Position numbers and translations under genes: made by a program
Shown: positions 35,301 through 43,330 of the stretch, one piece after another
Layout: each line of letters starts with the position of its first letter
Numbering within the stretch: the stretch's first letter is position 1
The notes under the pieces: model-generated
Databases searched by the model: none
What the model was told of the DNA's origin: nothing
Seen by the model: the letters and a program-made list of their open reading frames with translations, nothing else
Assembly: GCF_900156505.1 (NCBI RefSeq)
Contig: NZ_FTPR01000001.1
Coordinates: forward strand, 310,001 to 374,000
DNA: 64,000 bases
From: Yoonia rosea
Lineage (GTDB): Bacteria > Pseudomonadota > Alphaproteobacteria > Rhodobacterales > Rhodobacteraceae
Direction: 5' to 3'

Positions 35301-35462
35301 GGCGCCGGGGTACGGGGTAATGACAAGAGCGGACTTGAGTGTGAAAGTTGGATCCTCGAGTTTGCCAACTGACAAATACCCGAAGGCTCCGCCAAAGATC
35401 GCGAACAACATGAATATCCACGTATAGATTGGAAATTCGATTGAAAAACGAGCGATTTTCAT
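32391..35462 (-). CDS. RND-family efflux transporter permease
   Basis: 1023 residues from the ATG at 35462 (GGAG eight bases upstream; the longer ORF overlaps the adaptor stop). AcrB/HAE1 layout: N-terminal helix FSIEFPIYTWIFMLFAIFGGAF, porter domain (ITPYPGASASEVATEISEVLE), helices 2-6 containing MGMLVDNAIVIAEGMQQEMRKG with the proton-relay Asp, then a repeated second half ending in VLYHTYLRKERLADKRG. It pumps drugs or other amphiphiles out with the adaptor encoded just upstream. No outer-membrane channel gene is adjacent, so a TolC from elsewhere must be used. Confidence 0.92.
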   Translation of the reverse strand: MKIARFSIEFPIYTWIFMLFAIFGGAFGYLSVGKLEDPTFTLKSALVITPYPGASASEVATEISEVLEAEIQQMDEVKKVTSRNTQGSSVIEVEVEDQYGGDELPQIWDDLRDRVADARAHLPSGALPSIVNDDFGEVFGILYAVSAPGFSDAEIWEMATFLRRDLLTVEGVANVEIRGLPEEAIFVEPSSQIVSSLGIDPGVIINAISTSTAINPTGFVTNGSANLRIQGPSAEDSVREISGLTFGFQGKVLNLLDVAEVTRGRVDAPAHILRHNGQEIFTLGVSGLPSENIVAVGQRVEAALNVLQDMLPVGVTVTPIYEQHRVVDEANGSFLVSLALSVGVVIAVLALFMGPRAAVVVGVSLLLTVMATFFFMYLFDVKVERISLGALIIAMGMLVDNAIVIAEGMQQEMRKGRTSREAADTAAQKTQIPLLGATIIGIMAFAGIGLSPDATGEFMFSLFAVIGISLLLSWLVAVTVTPLLGHYLFKTGGLVGDDTGYDGPVFRAYGGVVRWALKLRWLVIAGLLGTTVACVMAFAQVKQQFFPPATTPLFYLEYKAAQGTAIGEVSRDLQVIEEWLLARDDVDAVTATIGQGLTRFILTYNPATADSSYGQLVIRATSDEVIPALRADLDQFGIEALPWAELQTKRIIYGPPVSSDIEARFSGPDASVLRALAAQAEDVLRNATPLLHSEHNDWRETEIITRPIYAEDRAQAAGIGRSDVANAIALATNGLPAGTYRERDRLIDIVVRTPRSETTRDGQLLDQIVYSTAIGGYLPLSQVIDGFEVVAEDPVIERRNRVQTITVQANVIDGLTPPTIFAEIRPLIEAIELPAGYRMEWGGEFESAGEAQASLGRQMPLSFGTMLLITVLLFGKLRQTAVIWTIVPMAINGVALGLLYSNLAFSFTAMLGLLSLSGMLIKNAIVLVEEIDAQKEVGLPQDKAIITASVSRLRPVVLAAATTILGMIPLLSDGFFAAMAVTIMGGLGFASILTLIGVPVLYHTYLRKERLADKRGELAAVAA

Positions 35463-35466
35463 GCCG

Positions 35467-36543
35467 TTACTCCACACTCAGACCAGTGAAGGGACGGACT
35501 GTATCGCCTGCCCGCAGCATCTGAATGCCCGCGCCGACGATCAATGCCGCAGGATCAATCCCGGTGACGGTGATCTCGGTGCCATCGAGCGAAGACACAT
35601 CTACACTGTGCCAATCCACTGTGCCACTTTGCCCATCCTCAGCGGGGGTATAGAGCATAACCCGCGCACCATCTGCGCCGATTGAAACAGCGGACGGCGG
35701 CAAGGTGATTGCACCGGCTGCACCGGCGGACAGACGCGCTGCAACGGTCATTGATGCCCCGGGAATGATCGCCGGTTGGACCTCGTCCGAAGGCAAGGCG
35801 AGTGTCACGCGGTAGCTTTGACCAATATTCTGTGTCTCTGCGTTAAACTCGCGCAGGACCAAAGGCACTTCGCTGTCAAACAAGGGCGATGTCCCGACAA
35901 AGCTGATCTCACCCACGTTCGAAAGGCTCTGAAACAACCGTTCGGGGACATCAATTTCAACACGGACTTCTGACATATCATGCAACCGTACAATCGGTTG
36001 GCCTGGCGCGACATTGGCAAAATTTGGGGTCAGCCGTGACGCGACAAGGGCGCGAAACGGGGCGGCCAAGCGGGCGTCATCAAGCGCGTCCGTGGCTTCA
36101 CGCAAGGACACAGCGGCTAAATCACGTACTGTTTCGGCGTTTTCAGCCTGTGTTTCCGAGGCGGCGTTGGATTGCACCAGCGTTTGCGCCCGTGTCAGGT
36201 CGCGTTCGGCTTGTGCCAACTCAAGCGTAGCGCGCTCAACAGCACGCTCAAAAGGTGCGAGATCCAATGCGGCGATCTGGACACCCTTCTCCACAAACTG
36301 ACCCTCTCGGGCTTCAAACATGGTTAAGCGCCCACCGACTTCAAAAGATAAATCCACAGTTTCAAGTGCCGCGACCTGGCCAAAGAAAATGCGTTCGTTT
36401 TGTACAGCGTCGCCACCTGCGGGGATCAATTTCACTGCACGGATGGGGGCTGGGTCGCCTGACGGGGTCAGCACCTCAGTCTCTTGTGCGTTCAAGGGAG
36501 CAGCCAAGACGAATGCTGCGACAAAGGGAAATATGAGCTTCAT
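35467..36543 (-). CDS. RND efflux periplasmic adaptor (HlyD/MFP family)
   Basis: 358 residues from the ATG at 36543; the longer frame start lies across the operators. Signal peptide MKLIFPFVAAFVLAAPLNAQ. It shows the lipoyl half-motifs (VDLSFEVGGRLTMFEAREGQFVEKGVQIAALD and DARLAAPFRALVASRLTPNFANVAPGQPIVRL) around an alpha-helical hairpin (LELAQAERDLTRAQTLVQSNAAS), then the beta-barrel domain. It links the RND pump to an outer-membrane channel. It is divergent from tetR, whose operators overlap its promoter. Confidence 0.9.
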   Translation of the reverse strand: MKLIFPFVAAFVLAAPLNAQETEVLTPSGDPAPIRAVKLIPAGGDAVQNERIFFGQVAALETVDLSFEVGGRLTMFEAREGQFVEKGVQIAALDLAPFERAVERATLELAQAERDLTRAQTLVQSNAASETQAENAETVRDLAAVSLREATDALDDARLAAPFRALVASRLTPNFANVAPGQPIVRLHDMSEVRVEIDVPERLFQSLSNVGEISFVGTSPLFDSEVPLVLREFNAETQNIGQSYRVTLALPSDEVQPAIIPGASMTVAARLSAGAAGAITLPPSAVSIGADGARVMLYTPAEDGQSGTVDWHSVDVSSLDGTEITVTGIDPAALIVGAGIQMLRAGDTVRPFTGLSVE

Positions 36544-36560
36544 GAGATGGGTCCAGTCTG

Positions 36561-36576
36561 AGTACTGGTCGGTACT
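36561..36576. promoter_or_regulatory. TetR operator O1
   Basis: AGTACTGGTCGGTACT: arms GTACTG and CGGTAC around GT, with one mismatch. It lies 18 bases upstream of the adaptor ATG. It matches O2, 48 bp away. Confidence 0.75.
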
Positions 36577-36608
36577 TAGGGCATAGATTGTAAATCGCAA
36601 GGCAAAAG

Positions 36609-36624
36609 AGTACTGGTCAGTACC
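36609..36624. promoter_or_regulatory. TetR operator O2
   Basis: AGTACTGGTCAGTACC contains a perfect GTACTG-GT-CAGTAC inverted repeat. It sits 35 bases before the tetR ATG. Two such sites in a divergent region are typical for autoregulated TetR repressors of efflux pumps. Confidence 0.8.
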
Positions 36625-36658
36625 TTTTCTTTTGCAAACGATCATCTAAGTTCGAAAT

Positions 36659-37273
36659 ATGAGCAAACAAACTCCACAAGAACGGATTTTAAGCGCTGCA
36701 AGGCGACTATTCTTTGAACATGGCTTCGAGAAAGTATCGACTGAGCTGCTCGCGCGTGAGGCGGCCGTTTCAAAGGCAACGATCTATCGCCACTTCAAAA
36801 ATATGGGTGATATTTTGCGCTGTGTCACCGAAGCGGAAGCGGAAAAGTTCCGCGAAGCGACGCCGCCCAAGACCGAGACTCTTGAAGAACTGCGCGATGC
36901 GCTCACGAAATACGGTACCAAACTGCTTACGTTTTTGAACCGTTCTGACACGATGCAATTCGCGCGCGTCATCCACGAAGAAGCGCGCGGGAACCCAGAC
37001 ATTGGGCGGACCTTCTTTAATGCAGCCCATCGCCGTACGCAGAGGGATCTCGCCAAGATGTTCAGAACCGCACAAACGCATAGAGTCTTATCCGATACGA
37101 CCGATGCAATGGATATCGCGGAAGACTTTATCGCACTGCTGGAGGGGCTCGGGATGGCACGCGTGCAACTGGGCGTCGTCAAAACGCCTTATCCCCGCGT
37201 CGATGAACGCACGAACCGCGCCGTTACGACCATTCTCCAAATGCATGCTAAATCAGCTCGGAGCGGCCAATAG
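36659..37273 (+). CDS. TetR-family repressor of the RND pump
   Basis: 204 residues. N-terminal helix-turn-helix RILSAARRLFFEHGFEKVSTELLAREAAVSKATIYRHFKNMGDILRCV is typical of AcrR/TetR; the C-terminal ligand domain (TetR_C type with FARVIHEEARGNPDIGRTFF) would bind a pump substrate. It is divergent from the adaptor gene and is probably autoregulated through the paired palindromes between them. Confidence 0.88.
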   Translation: MSKQTPQERILSAARRLFFEHGFEKVSTELLAREAAVSKATIYRHFKNMGDILRCVTEAEAEKFREATPPKTETLEELRDALTKYGTKLLTFLNRSDTMQFARVIHEEARGNPDIGRTFFNAAHRRTQRDLAKMFRTAQTHRVLSDTTDAMDIAEDFIALLEGLGMARVQLGVVKTPYPRVDERTNRAVTTILQMHAKSARSGQ

Positions 37274-37438
37274 GACACAGACGTCTTTTGTTTTGCGGGC
37301 GATTCAAAGAGTGGCCTAAATCACGAGCGCACCCAATGAGTGTCGTTCAACTGTCTTCGCTTCCATGGGACGAGATGCCCCCAATTCCTATGTATTTCGC
37401 GTATTGGACCGAGGTTCACCGCAAGACGGAATGCGAAT

Positions 37439-39739
37439 TCATGCTGTCGCGCGTTGATGGGCTCGCCGTGAAAGAATATTGTGCAGCACGATCACGGCCA
37501 GTCCGGCGCAGATGCCAAACCACATAACCGGTTCTGTTTTCCACATGATCAGGACGGCCAGACCAAGGCGGGCCGCGATCTCTACAGACCCAATCGGGCC
37601 ACGGTCATACCGTGCCAAGGCCGACGCCACGAGATACAGCGCAAGGATCAGTCGGGCGGAGAGCGCTGCCAGCGCCGCGATGTCGACCTCGCCGCTATAG
37701 CCTTCGATCAGGGCTTTGGCCCCCGACTCGTCGGTGATTGTGACCGCTTCGGGGATCAGCAAAAGTTCGGGGTACCATGCAAAGATGAAGGGGATCGTGA
37801 ACATTACAATGCCCACGCGCACGGCCGCAACGCCGGTGCGCATCGGCTCGGCTCCGGTGATGGAGGCGGCTGCAAAAGCCGCGACCGCCACGGGCGGCGT
37901 GATCGCGGACGCTACGGCGAAGTAGAAGACGAACATATGCGCGGTGAAAAAGCTGACGCCAAGGTTGGCAAGCAAGGGCCCGAGCAACAAGGCGACATTC
38001 ACATAGGCAGGTACCGTCGGCATGCCCATGCCCAGCACGATCGCGCAGAGCATTGCACAGGTCAGGGCCAGCATCAGATAGACGCCGCCGACGATCTGCA
38101 TCTCATACCCGAAGAGACGGATGCTCTGGACCTGTTCCAGCCACGAAGTGACAGCGCGGGTCAGTTCTCCGGTCAGACCACTTTCATTCAGGAATGCGGA
38201 AATGATCGACACAGCAAAAAGCAGCAGGAAGAGCCTTGAAATCAACAGCCCCCCGTCGGCCAGTGATGCCAATATCTTGGACGGTTTCGCGCGGGTTTCA
38301 GGGTCAAGCAGCAGCAGCGGGATCAGCACCGCAACTGCCCACCAACCGGCGGATACGGCATCCCCTGTGGAATTGATGATCGTGCGCGTGACCGCATCGG
38401 GCAAGATTGCCCCGATCCATCCGCTGCCGCTGGCGTCCTTGCTGCCCAGAAGAAGGAACAGGATTGTGAGGATAGGCAACACAATGATGATCAGGTTCAG
38501 CCAGTCCTGCCTGTCCATCACAAGGTCCGCGGGGACCTCACCGACGGCCACCACACGCTCGCGGCGGGCCTGAAACATTACTGCCAGAAAGATAGAGAAG
38601 AAAAAGAACATCGCAGGCAGGAAAGCCGCCGTGATGACTTTGGTGTAGGGTACCGCCGTCAGCGCCACCAGCACGAAGGCTGCAACCCCCATAACCGGCG
38701 GCATGATCTGCCCGCCGGAGGATGCCGCCGCCTCGACGCCACCTGCAAACTCTTTTGAAAACCCGTTGCGCCGCATCATCGGGATCGTCAGCCGTCCGGT
38801 GGACAGCACATTGGTGACCGGCCCGCCGGTGATCGTGCCGAACATGGCCGAGGACACGATGGCCGCATGGGCCGGACCGCCGCGCAGGTTGCGCGTTGCG
38901 CGCACGGCAAGCTTGATCAATGATGTGCCCCCCGCTGACGTGCCGAAAAGCGCGCCAAGAACCACATAGGGAAAGACCTGATTGACCACGATATCCATGA
39001 AACGGCCCATGAACCCGTCGGGTGTGACAAAGACGTTTGTGGCTTTCTGGATCGCCGCCGCAGTCACATCCCCGCCGTCGGCCCCCAGTTTGGTCAGCAG
39101 GAAATTGTTGTCCGACAGATCAAAGATCCAGATCAGGGTCGTGCCAACTGTGTAAAGCACCACGATACTGGCGACGGCCACCAAGGGCAGGCCCCAGACA
39201 CGGATGTTGTAAAGGAAAAACAGCGTTATGATGGTGAACAACAGGGGAATGATCCACACCCCGAAGCGGGCCTGACAGGCAGGCACTTCCGCCTCAAAGG
39301 ACATTCCGGGGATAACACCGGCCGAGCGTTCAGCGGCGTCCTGAATGAGGCGGGCGCGTTCGCCTGTGATCTGATCAATCAGGCAGACGGAATCGATTTC
39401 AACGAGGTATCCAAAGGCTGCCAGAAAGGCCGCAAGCAATAGTCCCGCGTCCAGCAAGAAACCAAGCCACGCAAGATGGGGCTTGTCTGCACGCCACGCC
39501 TGATAGACCGAGGCATCGAGTGCCACAATTGTCATCATCAGAAGGAAGATCGGCGGATAGAAGTATTCCGGCGGGAAGTTTGATACCCTGAAAAATTGCC
39601 GCCCCGTCAGATCACGCGCCCAGTCCTGAAGCCCCGGGATCTCGGGCATGGTGTTCAACATTCCAAAGAACACCAAGACCAAGGCGAGGGATACGGCGAT
39701 GCGGCGGCCAAGAGGCAGATTGGTCGACTGCGACGTCAC
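37439..39739 (-). CDS. TRAP transporter fused permease (TAXI type)
   Basis: 766 residues from the GTG at 39739, which has GGAGG eight bases upstream. The ATG at 39754 lies three bases past a hairpin and has no binding site, so it is less likely. It fuses the small (DctQ-like) and large (DctM-like) subunits: about 17 membrane helices, with GGPAHAAIVSSAMFGTITGGPVTNVLSTG and AYVNVALLLGPLLANLGVS as DctM hallmarks. It imports an organic anion using an ion gradient. It follows the TAXI binding protein gene across a hairpin. Confidence 0.88.
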   Translation of the reverse strand: MTSQSTNLPLGRRIAVSLALVLVFFGMLNTMPEIPGLQDWARDLTGRQFFRVSNFPPEYFYPPIFLLMMTIVALDASVYQAWRADKPHLAWLGFLLDAGLLLAAFLAAFGYLVEIDSVCLIDQITGERARLIQDAAERSAGVIPGMSFEAEVPACQARFGVWIIPLLFTIITLFFLYNIRVWGLPLVAVASIVVLYTVGTTLIWIFDLSDNNFLLTKLGADGGDVTAAAIQKATNVFVTPDGFMGRFMDIVVNQVFPYVVLGALFGTSAGGTSLIKLAVRATRNLRGGPAHAAIVSSAMFGTITGGPVTNVLSTGRLTIPMMRRNGFSKEFAGGVEAAASSGGQIMPPVMGVAAFVLVALTAVPYTKVITAAFLPAMFFFFSIFLAVMFQARRERVVAVGEVPADLVMDRQDWLNLIIIVLPILTILFLLLGSKDASGSGWIGAILPDAVTRTIINSTGDAVSAGWWAVAVLIPLLLLDPETRAKPSKILASLADGGLLISRLFLLLFAVSIISAFLNESGLTGELTRAVTSWLEQVQSIRLFGYEMQIVGGVYLMLALTCAMLCAIVLGMGMPTVPAYVNVALLLGPLLANLGVSFFTAHMFVFYFAVASAITPPVAVAAFAAASITGAEPMRTGVAAVRVGIVMFTIPFIFAWYPELLLIPEAVTITDESGAKALIEGYSGEVDIAALAALSARLILALYLVASALARYDRGPIGSVEIAARLGLAVLIMWKTEPVMWFGICAGLAVIVLHNILSRRAHQRATA

Positions 39740-39757
39740 GGTTTGAGCCTCCATATG

Positions 39758-39783
39758 GGAAAGGCCGAAGCGCCGGCCTTTCC
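39758..39783 (-). terminator. Intercistronic hairpin between TAXI protein and TRAP permease
   Basis: GGAAAGGCCG (39758-39767) pairs perfectly with CGGCCTTTCC (39774-39783) around a six-base loop. No U tract follows in the transcript. It likely lowers permease expression relative to the binding protein. Confidence 0.6.
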
Positions 39784-39794
39784 GTGATCAGATT

Positions 39795-40850
39795 TTAGGG
39801 GCGTAGACAATCGGCGACGCTATGGCCGGCCTCTTCAAAGGCACGGATCGCGCCTTCGTGCATTTTGATCTGCACAGCGCCGCAGGCACCTTGGGACACA
39901 CCATCGATATCGCCAAAGCTGAGCATCGCGAACGGTCCGCGCGGCGATCCTTCGATAAAGCGCTGCTCGCCTTCAAGGTAGGCTTTCGTGATCTGATAGG
40001 CGAGCTCTTCATCCATTGCCGCATTCACGATCTGGCCAAAAGCCGTGGCGAAGCTGTCAAAGGTATCATCGTCGGTGACAATCGTGATGTCATTCCCTGC
40101 ATAAGCGGCCCGGAACGCCTCAACCGGAACAGAATAGGGCGCATGGCCCGGTGCCGCGAGGATTTGTTGGCCCAATTCGCTGGCCAAAAGATCCGACGGC
40201 ACGTCGTGCATCGTGATCCCGCCTGCGGCTGCAATTGCGATTTCGCGACCGGATGGCAGGCCTTCAGGGATGGTCCATGCATCTACGCCACCGCCGGTGA
40301 TGGCCGACACAGTGTCAGGCCAGGGTGTCTGAATGCCTTCGTAATCCTCACCGTCCTTTGCGCCGGACAACAGTTGGATCATCGCCCGTCCAGATGTCAG
40401 TGCTGCGCCCCGTGGCGGGCCGTTCCAGATACGCAATCCATCAAGAGAGCGAATATCTTCGATGGGATTATTGTTGTAATACGCGAAAATCTGGGCTGAG
40501 CCAGAGTTCCAGAACAAGACGCGTAGATTGCCTGCCATCTCGGCGCCATCTTCGGCGCCAACACCACTATATGGACCGATGCCGCGTGACAAAAGAAACG
40601 GCAGGATCAGAGGTGCAGGCGCCATGTCTAACTGCCCCTGAGCAACGGCCTGAACCGAATTGGTCAGCGTCGCACCTTCGGTAATCTGCACCGTGGCAAC
40701 CCCCGCGCTATCAAGGATCGCGGCCAAAGTTGTGTCGATGTAGTGGGGTGTTGACCCCGGTGTGGTCGTTTCTGCGGTCAGGGTCGCCTGAGCAGATGCC
40801 GCCAGTGGCGCAAGCGCAACGGACACACCAAAGATTGCAGTTTTGATCAT
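39795..40850 (-). CDS. TAXI-family TRAP periplasmic binding protein
   Basis: 351 residues from the ATG at 40850 with GGGAGGA upstream; the longer ORF is not supported. Signal peptide MIKTAIFGVSVALAPLAASAQ. The mature start TLTAETTTPGSTPHYIDTTLAAIL and RGAALTSGRAMIQLL fit TAXI proteins (TRAP-associated extracytoplasmic immunogenic). It delivers substrate to the fused permease. The ligand is unknown; a neighbouring sulfatase-like gene suggests a sulfonated, sulfated or phosphonate compound, by inference. Confidence 0.87.
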   Translation of the reverse strand: MIKTAIFGVSVALAPLAASAQATLTAETTTPGSTPHYIDTTLAAILDSAGVATVQITEGATLTNSVQAVAQGQLDMAPAPLILPFLLSRGIGPYSGVGAEDGAEMAGNLRVLFWNSGSAQIFAYYNNNPIEDIRSLDGLRIWNGPPRGAALTSGRAMIQLLSGAKDGEDYEGIQTPWPDTVSAITGGGVDAWTIPEGLPSGREIAIAAAGGITMHDVPSDLLASELGQQILAAPGHAPYSVPVEAFRAAYAGNDITIVTDDDTFDSFATAFGQIVNAAMDEELAYQITKAYLEGEQRFIEGSPRGPFAMLSFGDIDGVSQGACGAVQIKMHEGAIRAFEEAGHSVADCLRP

Positions 40851-40935
40851 GATATCCTCCCTTGTTCCCGCACCTTCCTCCAAAGACGCGCAGGCCAAAA
40901 CTGGCTGGCCTAAATCTAGGCTTGCAGAAAATATA

Positions 40936-40945
40936 TGACTTGTCA
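40936..40945. promoter_or_regulatory. Candidate MarR operator (weak)
   Basis: TGACTTGTCA is a 4-2-4 inverted repeat in the 139-base divergent region between the TAXI gene and the MarR gene. It is short and may be chance. Confidence 0.25.
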
Positions 40946-40989
40946 CGTAATTTTTTTTCCCCATTATGGAACCCAAGGGAGGACAGCCT

Positions 40990-41508
40990 ATGACGGAACA
41001 TCTGAAAGTGGACGCCGAGCAGATACGGGCCCGTATGGAGCGGGAAGGGTTCAACATCTTTGCACGTCTGCCTGCCGTCTATGCCGCGTCCCGCACGCAA
41101 AGCCGCAATTTCCTTGATATCGCAGGCGGCCTGTCCGTCGTGGAATGGCGCACGCTTTGGGATTTGGCAGAGGCCGGACCTTTGACAATACGCGACCTTG
41201 CTGCGATCCAGCGGGCGGACCATTCCCTGCTCAGCCGTGCCCTGCCGGATATGCGCAAAAAAGGCTATGTTACGATGCACAAAGACACACGGGACGGCCG
41301 CCAAACCGTTGTCGCACTGACAGAATCGGGCCGTGCGGCCTATGACCGTGCCGCCCCCGTCATGGCCCAACGCCGCGCCGCACTTCGGGACGTTTTTTCC
41401 CAAGAGGAAATTCGCGCCTTTGCAGGGTTTCTCGACCGGCTGGAAGAGTTTTTGCGGATCCCTACAACCGAACTTCTGGCGAGCCGGAAAACACAAGAGG
41501 ACGCATAA
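40990..41508 (+). CDS. MarR-family regulator of TRAP/sulfatase locus
   Basis: 172 residues from the ATG at 40990 with GGGAGGA six bases upstream. Winged helix: LSVVEWRTLWDLAEAGPLTIRDLAAIQRADHSLLSRALPDMRKKGYVTMHKDTRDGRQTVVALTESG. Its stop overlaps the sulfatase start (TAATG) and it is divergent from the TAXI operon, so it probably controls both. Confidence 0.86.
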   Translation: MTEHLKVDAEQIRARMEREGFNIFARLPAVYAASRTQSRNFLDIAGGLSVVEWRTLWDLAEAGPLTIRDLAAIQRADHSLLSRALPDMRKKGYVTMHKDTRDGRQTVVALTESGRAAYDRAAPVMAQRRAALRDVFSQEEIRAFAGFLDRLEEFLRIPTTELLASRKTQEDA

Positions 41509-43154
41509 TGACCGACCGCCCCAACGTCCTGTGGATTATGGCAGACCAGCTTCGGTTCGATTACCTCAGCTGTTATGGCCACCCGCATTTGCACACCCCC
41601 CATATTGATGCACTGGCCGCCCGCGGCGTGCGTTTCACGAATGCCTATGTGCAGTCACCAGTCTGTGGCCCGTCGCGGATGTCGGCTTATACCGGGCGCT
41701 ATGTGCGCAGTCACGGATCCACATGGAACGGTATGCCTTTGCGCGTCGGAGAGCCGACGTTAGGCGACCATTTGCGCGAGGTCGGGGCACGTGCCGTTGT
41801 TGTTGGCAAGACCCACATGACGGCAGACGCCGAAGGGATGGCTTGGCTTGGCATTGATCCAGCCAGCGAAATCGGGGTGCGCGTGTCCGAATGCGGGTTC
41901 GAACCGTTCGAGCGTGACGACGGCCTTCACCCCGACAGCGCACGGCAAAACTGGTCCGCCTATGATGACTATCTTGTGTCGCATGGCTATGCATCTGACA
42001 ATCCTTGGGAAGACTTTGCAAACTCGGGCGTCGGAGAGGATGGCGACTTGCTGTCAGCGTGGCTTTTGAAGAATTCCCGTCTTGCCGCGAATGTCCCAGA
42101 GGAGCATTCGGAAACCGCCTATATGACCGACCGCGCCATCGCTTTCATGGAACAGGCCCAGGAAGATGGGCGGCCGTGGATGTGCCACCTCAGCTACATC
42201 AAGCCGCATTGGCCCTATATCGTGCCTGCGCCTTATCATGACATGTATGACGAAAGTCATATCGTGCCGCCAATCCGTTCCGCGGCAGAGCATGACACCG
42301 ATCACCCCCTTATGCAGGCCTACCTCAAGGCGCGGGTTTGCCAAAGCTTCGCGCGTGACGCGGTACGCGAGCACGTGATCCCTGCCTACATGGGGCTCAT
42401 TAAACAACTCGACGATAATCTGGGTCGCCTGTTTGCATGGATGGATAAGGCGGGCCTGAGCGAGAATACGATCATCGCCTTCACCTCGGATCACGGTGAC
42501 TACATGGGCGACCATTGGATGGGTGATAAGGATTTCTATCACGAGATGGCCGTAAAAGTACCGCTGATCATAGCCGATCCGCGCACGGGCGCGGAGGCGA
42601 CGCGCGGACTTGTGTCAGACGCGCTTGTCGAGATGATCGACTTGGCGCCGACATTCATGAACGCGCTTGGCTGCCCGCCGAAACCCCACGTGATCGAAGG
42701 CCGCGACCTGACGCCGATCTTACATGGGGCAGGGGGCTTTTCGCGGACCTATGCCATCAGTCAGCACGACTATCATTGGTCTGATATGGCCCGTCTGTTG
42801 GATCAACCGCAGGAACATGCCCATACAACAATGATCTTTGATGGGCGCTGGAAATACATCCGCTGCGAAGGCTTTCGGCCGGTTTTGTTTGATCTGCACT
42901 CTGATCCGCACGAACTGACCGATTTGGGCGCATCTGAAGACCCTGATCATACCGCCGTCCGCACCCGTATGGAGGCGGCTTTGCTGGATTGGGCCACGCG
43001 CCATCACACGCGGATCACAGCGACGCCTGCCGTCTTGGCGCGACAGAAAAAGGCCGCCGAAGGGGGCATTCTGATCGGTTTCTGGGATGAGAAGGAATTT
43101 GAAGACAACACCGGCATCGCATTCGACGACCTAACGCCTGTCGGGCGATCTTGA
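41508..43154 (+). CDS. Sulfatase / phosphonate monoester hydrolase family protein
   Basis: 548 residues of the alkaline-phosphatase superfamily. NVLWIMADQLRFDYLSCYG holds metal-binding D13; C53-G-P-S-R57 is the formylglycine-type signature (C-x-P-S-R); GKTHMT and TSDHGDYMGDHWMGDKDFYHE supply further ligands. The DQ pair and CGPSR favour the phosphonate-monoester-hydrolase/choline-sulfatase-like branch. No signal peptide, so cytosolic. It lies beside a TRAP-TAXI importer, so imported sulfate or phosphonate esters are plausible substrates. It would need a formylglycine-generating enzyme from elsewhere. Confidence 0.85.
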   Translation: MTDRPNVLWIMADQLRFDYLSCYGHPHLHTPHIDALAARGVRFTNAYVQSPVCGPSRMSAYTGRYVRSHGSTWNGMPLRVGEPTLGDHLREVGARAVVVGKTHMTADAEGMAWLGIDPASEIGVRVSECGFEPFERDDGLHPDSARQNWSAYDDYLVSHGYASDNPWEDFANSGVGEDGDLLSAWLLKNSRLAANVPEEHSETAYMTDRAIAFMEQAQEDGRPWMCHLSYIKPHWPYIVPAPYHDMYDESHIVPPIRSAAEHDTDHPLMQAYLKARVCQSFARDAVREHVIPAYMGLIKQLDDNLGRLFAWMDKAGLSENTIIAFTSDHGDYMGDHWMGDKDFYHEMAVKVPLIIADPRTGAEATRGLVSDALVEMIDLAPTFMNALGCPPKPHVIEGRDLTPILHGAGGFSRTYAISQHDYHWSDMARLLDQPQEHAHTTMIFDGRWKYIRCEGFRPVLFDLHSDPHELTDLGASEDPDHTAVRTRMEAALLDWATRHHTRITATPAVLARQKKAAEGGILIGFWDEKEFEDNTGIAFDDLTPVGRS

Positions 43155-43330
43155 TCTGGCCGCGCTTCCTTGGCGGTGACAAAGATTGCTTAGAAACAAG
43201 GATATTGTCTATCCCCTTCTTGCGCCGCAACACCGGACAGCCCTGTCATCTGGATTACGCAGTTTCTTTGGATATCAGCCGTGACTTTTGTTTCTTTTAC
43301 GCAGGTCAGTCCGACCGGCTGCCTGTGTGA

